A program made the position numbers and the translations under genes. Source: Lachnospiraceae bacterium GAM79 (GTDB lineage Bacteria; Bacillota; Clostridia; Lachnospirales; Lachnospiraceae). Taken from it: a stretch of 64,000 nucleotides of DNA. Positions 58,998 to 64,000 of the stretch are shown here, one piece after another (position 1 is the first letter of the stretch; each line of letters starts with the position of its first letter). The stretch is from positions 2,154,501 through 2,218,500 of the forward strand of contig CP085928.1 in NCBI GenBank assembly GCA_020735665.1, given 5' to 3'. The notes below the pieces were generated by a model. The model saw only the letters and a list, made by a program, of their open reading frames with translations, was not told the DNA's origin and did not search any database.

Positions 58998-60640
58998 CCG
59001 TTCTCCCCCTCTCTATCCTTTTTTACATTCAAAAGTCCTGCCAGCGTTTCCTGCGGCATTCCATTCTCCATCAGCCGTCTTGCCAGACTGTCCGAAATTG
59101 GGTTGATTTGTCTATGATGCCCCACAATTACAAACTTTCCATCCTCCACTCTGTTTTCCGTAATCTGATATTGAAACAGCGGACGGTATCGTCTGGTTCC
59201 ATCTGCCAGAATCTCACACTCCATGATTTCCATTAAACGGCGTTCCTTGTTTTCCAGCTGTTTGCAAAATGCGATGATCGGATAGGCTTCCGTTACAAAT
59301 CCCATCAAAGTCTCATCGCTCATATCCACAGCACGTTTACACAGGGAAACCATGCGGCGGTAGGTTGCCTCACAGCTCATGGAATGGATGGTTGTCACAA
59401 CCGCAACACCGGTTCTGGCTGCCTCCTGTGCCGCATTCGCTTCTGGTCCACGCATTTCTCCTACCACAATAATATCCGGATTAAAGCGTAGCGCCATATC
59501 AAGAAGTGCAATCTGATCTACTCTCTGCCTCTCATTCTCGCTGTCACGGGTCAAGGTATGAATCACGGAATTGACTACCCTCCCATCCTTTCTGCGTACC
59601 AACGCCAGCTCCCTTGAACCATTCTCAATACTGTAAATACGCTTACCGTCCGGAATTGTGGTCAGAAGCCAGCCTAACAGTGTGGTTTTTCCGGAGCTTG
59701 TGGCTCCCGCCACACACACAGAGATTCCATACCGGATGCACTCCGATAAAAAATCCAGCATCTGACTGGTTGCCGTTCCTCCCTTTATAAAGTCCTGTTT
59801 CTTCATGCTCTGGGGATTCACAATTCGGATCGAAGCTGCCACCCCGACATCCTCATCAACAAGAGGTGTCTTCAGTACAGCAATACGGATATTTTTACTT
59901 AAATGTCCCAGAACGCTTGGACTCGCATCATCCAGCACCATTCCAGACACATGCAACATACGCCGAATGACATTGATGGCATGTTCGGGGCTTTCAAAAT
60001 GCTCTTTCAATTTTTCTGTCACTCCACCAGAATACTGGACCTCCACATCATCCCAGGCATTTACATCGATCTCCTCGATTCCTTCCCCGTAGATGTACTT
60101 TGTGAGAAAACCGAACTCTGCCATTTCTGAATAAATCGCATCAATCAGCTCATCCGTGGTTTTTCCCGGTACTTGTATACGGTTATCCTGAATATACTTC
60201 CCGGCAAATCGGCGGATCTGTGCTTTTATTTCTTCGTTTCCATCTCCGGTTACCAGATTACTATATTCTTTGGAAAGATACGCCTGTATCTCCTGCAGCA
60301 CGGACTGAAAGTCACGCCCTTCATCCTCCGATGCAAAAAACAGGTCATGGGTACGGAGAGAACGACCTCCCGTTTTTTGAGTGCGCAGAGGATCCTCTAT
60401 GTCCTCCTCTTCTGACCAGATATCCTCCTTTCCATGCATCTGTCCTTCACAAGTCTGTTCCGACAGGCTATCATTTTGGAGGTTTTCTTCTGTCTCCTCC
60501 CCTCCATCCAAGCCATCCAAAGAAGCCTCCGTTTCCATGATCTCCTCCGGAAGATGTCCAGAATCCTGTCGTGTTTCTTCCCGAACAGCTTCGGGAAAAC
60601 CCGCAGAAAACGCGGCTTTGCTGCGTCTTTCCCCTAACAT
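58994..60640 (-). CDS. TadA/CpaF-type secretion ATPase
   Basis: This is a 548-residue ATPase. A long acidic N-terminal extension (about 1-120) precedes the CpaF domain: GFLTKYIYGEGIEEIDVNAW, Walker A GATSSGKTTLLG (about 330), Asp box, PDIIVVGEMRGPEANAAQEA (Walker B) and TTIHSMSCEATYRRM (His box). It powers pilus assembly at the inner membrane and is homologous to VirB11. It overlaps the TadZ-like gene by seven bases. Confidence 0.9.
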   Translation of the reverse strand: MLGERRSKAAFSAGFPEAVREETRQDSGHLPEEIMETEASLDGLDGGEETEENLQNDSLSEQTCEGQMHGKEDIWSEEEDIEDPLRTQKTGGRSLRTHDLFFASEDEGRDFQSVLQEIQAYLSKEYSNLVTGDGNEEIKAQIRRFAGKYIQDNRIQVPGKTTDELIDAIYSEMAEFGFLTKYIYGEGIEEIDVNAWDDVEVQYSGGVTEKLKEHFESPEHAINVIRRMLHVSGMVLDDASPSVLGHLSKNIRIAVLKTPLVDEDVGVAASIRIVNPQSMKKQDFIKGGTATSQMLDFLSECIRYGISVCVAGATSSGKTTLLGWLLTTIPDGKRIYSIENGSRELALVRRKDGRVVNSVIHTLTRDSENERQRVDQIALLDMALRFNPDIIVVGEMRGPEANAAQEAARTGVAVVTTIHSMSCEATYRRMVSLCKRAVDMSDETLMGFVTEAYPIIAFCKQLENKERRLMEIMECEILADGTRRYRPLFQYQITENRVEDGKFVIVGHHRQINPISDSLARRLMENGMPQETLAGLLNVKKDREGENG

Positions 60641-61446
60641 CCGAACACCTCCTTTGTGATTGCTTCCATGGTTTTTCTAAACCCTTTACTGTCCTTTAGT
60701 ACCAGTTCTTTCAGAAGGTTCCCTTCCAGAACCTGTGCCTTTACTTCCTCGGAATGAGGGATCTGGAATGCCACATTGCCGAGCACCCGTTCAATGTGTT
60801 CGCTGGCCTCATTGGGATATACATTGCTCGCCACTTTATACTGCTTTTCTGCATCCCACTGACTGTCCTTAAGAAGCGGAAGCTGGCTGGAAAGATAACT
60901 GATGGATTTCAGATCACAGTTTACCAGCCGCAGCACTGCATCTGCCTCCATCAAGGCAATGGCCGAAAGAATGTCATTGGCAATACAGCTTCCACAATCA
61001 ACGATGATATAGGGAGCGATCTTTCTCAAACACTGCAGTAATTCCTCTGCCTGTGGCCGCTCGTAAGGTGGGTATGTGTATTCATTTTCCCCCTTCCTCA
61101 TTCCAAGGATTGTTAGATGGCGTATTTTTTTATGAGTAATACAGTTATGGCGTACCAACGATTCCGACACATGGGTTGCTGCCAGAACACTCCCCAGAGA
61201 ATGCTCCTCTTCCAGGTCTCCAGGAGGACAGATACAGGGAAGCATCGGTGTATTCATATCACACAGAAGGAGAGCTACATCCTTCTTCTGCATGGCAAGA
61301 CGCGCCGCCAGCTTCACTGCTGTCGTGGTTTTACCAGATCCAGGACTTCCCCAGACTGCCAGCATTTGATTCTCATTTTCCGGTTCCCAGTCAGGAGAGC
61401 TGTCCCCGGCTCCCCTGCTGAAAATACTGTTTTTTAGAAAATTCAA
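60634..61446 (-). CDS. TadZ/CpaE-like P-loop protein
   Basis: This is a 270-residue MinD/ParA-type protein: MLAVWGSPGSGKTTTAVKLA is the Walker A region, ALLLCDMNTPMLPCI the Walker A' partner, YIIVDCGSCIAND the Walker B-like strand. TadZ proteins localise pilus assembly to one pole or spot. It lies between TadA and CpaB, as in Tad loci. Confidence 0.8.
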   Translation of the reverse strand: MNFLKNSIFSRGAGDSSPDWEPENENQMLAVWGSPGSGKTTTAVKLAARLAMQKKDVALLLCDMNTPMLPCICPPGDLEEEHSLGSVLAATHVSESLVRHNCITHKKIRHLTILGMRKGENEYTYPPYERPQAEELLQCLRKIAPYIIVDCGSCIANDILSAIALMEADAVLRLVNCDLKSISYLSSQLPLLKDSQWDAEKQYKVASNVYPNEASEHIERVLGNVAFQIPHSEEVKAQVLEGNLLKELVLKDSKGFRKTMEAITKEVFGC

Positions 61447-61449
61447 GGC

Positions 61450-62310
61450 TTACTCCACCCCGCTTTCCTCTGTTTCGCCCTGTCTGGTTTCCTCCTGCTC
61501 CTCTGCTTTGGTTTCCTCTGGCTCCTTATCAGAATGATCCAGTGCCTCGTTTTCTTCCGCTTCTCCTTCCATATCTTCTGGAGGATACAGTTCCGTTAAC
61601 ATCTGGTTTTGCGCTTCCAAAAACTGCCCTGCACTCTTTTCATCCCCGCGATACACCAGAGATAAATGCAGTTTTCCATCTGCCTCCAGTTCTGCCAAAA
61701 CCATTGACTGCTCTGGTGTTACCAGCAAGGTAACGGTTCCAGGCAGCTCACGATCCGCTCCATCTTCCAGTTCTTCTCCCGTATTTGCGTCATATCCACT
61801 GTTTGCAGTCACAGCAATGACCTCCACATACTGAAGTTCCGCAGGAATTACTGTTTTTCCCTGCTTTCTATAATCTGGAGCTATGACTGACACAATATCG
61901 CCGCTCTTTAGCTTTCCGGACAATCCATTGGCAAATGCCTTAACCGTAACAGAGATTGCCTGCTTTTCTCCTGTCAGATGATAGAGATAGGCATTTTCTG
62001 CCGCCGGCTCTTCTGCAATCTTGGATGTCAGGATGTAATCTCCTGGCGCCAAATCTGCAGATGCAAATGCCCCAACTACAGTATCCGAATGCTTTACTAC
62101 ATCATCCGGCAGGTTATAACTGCCAACCTCTATGGTCTTTACCATGTCAGAAGTAATTTCTTCTCCCACTGAAATTGGTTTTACTACACGGACAATTTCC
62201 GTCTTTTCACTCATAGCCTTATTAAACAATGGTGTAACTGCAAAGCAGATGATCAAAGACAGCACGATGCAAAGCACACCAAGTACAGTCCTGTTTTTCA
62301 AAAATCGCAT
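61450..62310 (-). CDS. CpaB/RcpC-like SAF domain protein
   Basis: This is a 286-residue protein with one N-terminal membrane segment (about 8-25, VLGVLCIVLSLIICFAVTPL). The SAF domain follows: VRVVKPISVGEEITSDMVKT, LAPGDYILTSKI and GLSGKLKSGDIVSVIAPDYR. A second region (ELPGTVTLLVTPEQSMVLAE) is typical of RcpC/CpaB, and the C-terminus is acidic and Glu-rich. It is thought to bind the wall and gate the pilus. Confidence 0.85.
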   Translation of the reverse strand: MRFLKNRTVLGVLCIVLSLIICFAVTPLFNKAMSEKTEIVRVVKPISVGEEITSDMVKTIEVGSYNLPDDVVKHSDTVVGAFASADLAPGDYILTSKIAEEPAAENAYLYHLTGEKQAISVTVKAFANGLSGKLKSGDIVSVIAPDYRKQGKTVIPAELQYVEVIAVTANSGYDANTGEELEDGADRELPGTVTLLVTPEQSMVLAELEADGKLHLSLVYRGDEKSAGQFLEAQNQMLTELYPPEDMEGEAEENEALDHSDKEPEETKAEEQEETRQGETEESGVE

Positions 62311-62379
62311 TTCATCTCCTCCAACTCTTTTCCTTATTTTGATTCCTTTTTAACCAGTGTTCCACTGACTGCTGTCTTC

Positions 62380-62463
62380 CTATTTTCTGTTGTGGTATAC
62401 GATGGCCGCAACCATTGTAAGCGGCACTGCAACACAAACCATGATCCATAATTTCTTCTTCAT
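62380..62463 (-). CDS. 27-residue membrane peptide of the pilus operon
   Basis: This frame begins at ATG 62463, overlapping the TGA of the prepilin peptidase gene (ATGA) behind AGGAGGATGGATGAT, and ends at TAG 62380. It encodes MKKKLWIMVCVAVPLTMVAA followed by IVYHNRK: a three-lysine start and one membrane helix of about 18 residues. It is too short for normal gene calls. Position and coupling support translation. Confidence 0.5.
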   Translation of the reverse strand: MKKKLWIMVCVAVPLTMVAAIVYHNRK

Positions 62464-62918
62464 ATCATCCATCCTCCTAATCTCATACAATAAACAGCTG
62501 CCGCTCCTCCTGCCAGAAACGGTCCCACAGGAAATGCTTCTTTATCTCGTTTTCCCTTGAACCGATTCCACAGGCAGACCATACAACCATACATCACAAA
62601 TCCTGTCAGTCCTAAACAGGAAGCAGTCAGGCTTGCCGGAAGTCCCAGTACCAAGCCGGTTGCTCCTGCCAGCTTGATATCACCGCCGCCCATTCCACCT
62701 TCCCTCTTGCAAAATAATGCAACTATGAGGTATGGCACTGCCCCTAAAGCTCCAAGCAGCTGTCCGGGGGCAAAGTTCAGAAAGGAAAGCAGGGCAATCC
62801 CTGCCTGGAATCGGTCCGGAATAATCCGGTACCGAAGATCCCAGGCAGAAACCGCAATAAGCAGCGAGAAAAAAAGCACTGCCTGTACCGCCTGAAGCAG
62901 CGATATCCTGATCTCCAT
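62460..62918 (-). CDS. Type IV prepilin peptidase (A24)
   Basis: From ATG 62918 the protein is 152 residues, one base after the pilin gene's stop. It has several membrane helices and the A24 aspartates: AWDLRYRIIPDRFQ near the start and the GxGD motif in EGGMGGGDIKLAGATGLVLG. Small TadV-type peptidases of this size lack the methyltransferase domain. It should cleave the GEGYVD-type pilins here. The longer frame to 63026 overlaps the pilin gene and is not supported. Confidence 0.85.
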   Translation of the reverse strand: MEIRISLLQAVQAVLFFSLLIAVSAWDLRYRIIPDRFQAGIALLSFLNFAPGQLLGALGAVPYLIVALFCKREGGMGGGDIKLAGATGLVLGLPASLTASCLGLTGFVMYGCMVCLWNRFKGKRDKEAFPVGPFLAGGAAAVYCMRLGGWMI

Positions 62919-62919
62919 A

Positions 62920-63159
62920 TCAACCGCTATAGTCAAACATTTCCTGCACCCTGCGTACCAGTGTAGGAAGTACGGTATCATTAAACAGTGCATAAAGACC
63001 TGCCAGAAGCAGTGCTCCCAGCACAACTGCGATCAGGATCTTAATGGCTGTGTCCACATATCCCTCACCGGATGTATCCTGAAGCTTGTTTTTTACATTC
63101 CACATATGCATAACCATTGCATTTCGATAATTTACCAGCTGTCTTTTAATATTCTTCAT
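62920..63159 (-). CDS. DUF6133 pilin-like protein
   Basis: This is a 79-residue protein. A basic N-terminal stretch of about 30 residues ends at SGEGYVDTAIKILIAVVLGA, a G-E prepilin junction followed by a long hydrophobic helix, with a short hydrophilic end (RRVQEMFDYSG). It is the likely major Flp-type pilin of this system and the first structural gene of the Tad operon. It starts at ATG 63159 behind GGAGGAGATCAA. Confidence 0.8.
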   Translation of the reverse strand: MKNIKRQLVNYRNAMVMHMWNVKNKLQDTSGEGYVDTAIKILIAVVLGALLLAGLYALFNDTVLPTLVRRVQEMFDYSG

Positions 63160-63207
63160 TTGATCTCCTCCATTGATTTTCTGTTTTTGTTCTCTGTACC
63201 CCTTAAA

Positions 63208-63534
63208 TCAGACCATGTTCTGCCCTGGATTTTGAGGGGGTGCTGTCTGTAAGGTAGATGCCTGTGCCATGGACAGTGCCTCTCCATAAGCTCCCAATAC
63301 CGCCTGTTTCAGCTCGTTGCGGAATTCCTCCGTCACAGGAAAACAGATATCCTTGTATCCATCCTGTGTTTTCCGGCTGGGCATAGACATAAAGAGCCCA
63401 TCCTTACCTCCCTCGACGATTTTGATTCCCCGGACGGCAAAACATCCGGCGATTGTGGCGGATGCATAGGCTCTGATCCCGCCCTGTACTCCTGGTGGAT
63501 ACATAGATGTAATCCGAACGTCTAAATCTGGCAT
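63208..63534 (-). CDS. SpoVG-like protein
   Basis: This is a 108-residue protein: LDVRITSMYPPGVQGGIRAY, ASATIAGCFAVRGIKIVEGG, and LFMSMPSRKTQDGYKDICFP follow the SpoVG pattern, including the conserved MPSRK...Y.DI.FP signature. SpoVG proteins bind nucleic acids and regulate gene expression. Copies on ICEs may control pilus or transfer genes. It starts at ATG 63534 behind GGAGGAAGAATCAGT. Confidence 0.85.
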   Translation of the reverse strand: MPDLDVRITSMYPPGVQGGIRAYASATIAGCFAVRGIKIVEGGKDGLFMSMPSRKTQDGYKDICFPVTEEFRNELKQAVLGAYGEALSMAQASTLQTAPPQNPGQNMV

Positions 63535-63621
63535 ACTGATTCTTCCTCCTTTGTTTTTTTCTGCTCATAAACCGTTCCTTTCTGGATCTATTTCAGTCAA
63601 GCAGACAGACAAAACTGCATG

Positions 63622-63984
63622 CTAAAACTGCATGGTGTGTATGAATTCCTCCGCCAGTTGCGACTCTGTAAAATCAATTCTCTTAAAGTCATAACGATCC
63701 ACATAAAAAAAGGAACTCCCTGTTTCATCATAGAGTTCCAGCACATCACTAATGGATAGCCCATGACCTGTATAACCGGACGGCGGATGATACCGGAATT
63801 TATCATAGAGTTCTTCCAGGTCATTGGTGTCAGATGCCCCTTCATAGACTTTGATATAAAAATCCGGCTTGGGGGAGCCATATTGCTGCTCCATCTGGAA
63901 AAGTGCAAGGAACTTCATATGCACATCCACATCTCCTCTCAGTTGCCAGATGCGTACATCTTTTAGCCCCTTTGCCGATTCCAT
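63622..63984 (-). CDS. YodL-like domain protein
   Basis: This is a 120-residue protein with the YodL-type core: KPDFYIKVYEGASDTNDLEE, YDKFRYHPPSGYTGHGLSIS, DVLELYDETGSSFFYVDRYD. YodL-like domains are frequent in Firmicutes ICE proteins and modulate cell shape in Bacillus when overproduced; here the function is unknown. It starts at ATG 63984, near the window end, so a longer upstream start cannot be excluded. Confidence 0.75.
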   Translation of the reverse strand: MESAKGLKDVRIWQLRGDVDVHMKFLALFQMEQQYGSPKPDFYIKVYEGASDTNDLEELYDKFRYHPPSGYTGHGLSISDVLELYDETGSSFFYVDRYDFKRIDFTESQLAEEFIHTMQF

Positions 63985-64000
63985 ATCTTGCTGGCTATTT

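Noticed and set aside
1-64000. Integrase, attachment sites, tRNA and rRNA genes
   Set aside because: None was recognised. The element ends must lie outside the window or could not be seen by eye.

Overview
The window looks like part of the chromosome of a gut Clostridia (Lachnospiraceae/Oscillospiraceae-like Bacillota). The grounds are strong AGGAGG ribosome sites, SpoVG- and YodL-like proteins, the Firmicutes type of conjugation genes (MobP-type relaxase, CD1115-like VirD4, DUF6133, DUF4320 and TrbL families) and a yjdF riboswitch. It holds most of a large integrative conjugative element (ICE) and a very large block of predicted immunity genes. Neither an integrase nor an element end is in view. 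Nearly everything from 63984 down to 915 is on the minus strand, so the biological order runs from high to low coordinates.

Region A (63984-55514): an ICE accessory protein (YodL-like), a SpoVG-like protein, then a complete Tad/Flp-type pilus module: pilin (DUF6133), prepilin peptidase, a 27-residue membrane peptide, CpaB/RcpC, TadZ/CpaE-like ATPase, TadA/CpaF ATPase, TadB, TadC, a DUF4320 minor pilin, a TadE-like protein and a membrane-anchored linker protein, closed by a terminator. Region B (55417-42196): secreted 567-residue protein, ART-like protein, VirB2-like small membrane protein, a protein with an N-terminal DUF4259 immunity domain, TrbL/VirB6-like channel, a deoxyribosyltransferase-like protein, a C5-DNA methyltransferase, ribbon-helix-helix protein, VirB3-like protein, VirB4 in two pieces, amidoligase plus gamma-glutamylcyclotransferase, NlpC/P60 hydrolase, and small DNA-binding proteins beside a probable oriT (41812-42190). 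Region C (41790-39201): a small AT-rich cargo island (SnoaL-like, YjdF with riboswitch, TfoX-like, alpha/beta hydrolase). Region D (39090-33149): SEL1-repeat relaxase, primase-like protein, VirD4 coupling protein, and a winged-helix protein.

Region E (32880-915): about 39 tightly packed, co-oriented genes behind one visible promoter (-10 at 32917-32922). I read it as a polymorphic-toxin immunity (polyimmunity) array. Recognisable families are SUKH-1, SUKH-3, SUFU, DUF4259, DUF2185, DUF4261, DUF4253, DUF4241, DUF3885 fused to barstar, CbrC, DUF6881, DUF5713, DKNYY, DUF2004, DUF2262, Imm17, Imm51-like, DUF6138, DUF1963-like, ankyrin, HEAT and FGE-like proteins. Its centrepiece is a 2231-residue protein (7005-13700) that chains about ten immunity-type domains and two TPR blocks. 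No cognate toxin is visible, so the block is best seen as broad defence against neighbours' contact-dependent toxins carried as ICE cargo. That role is inferred. By eye the array is more GC-rich than the transfer genes, and the cargo island is more AT-rich than both.

Region F (1-834): the tail of one plus-strand gene and two small plus-strand genes, separated from the array by a shared bidirectional terminator.
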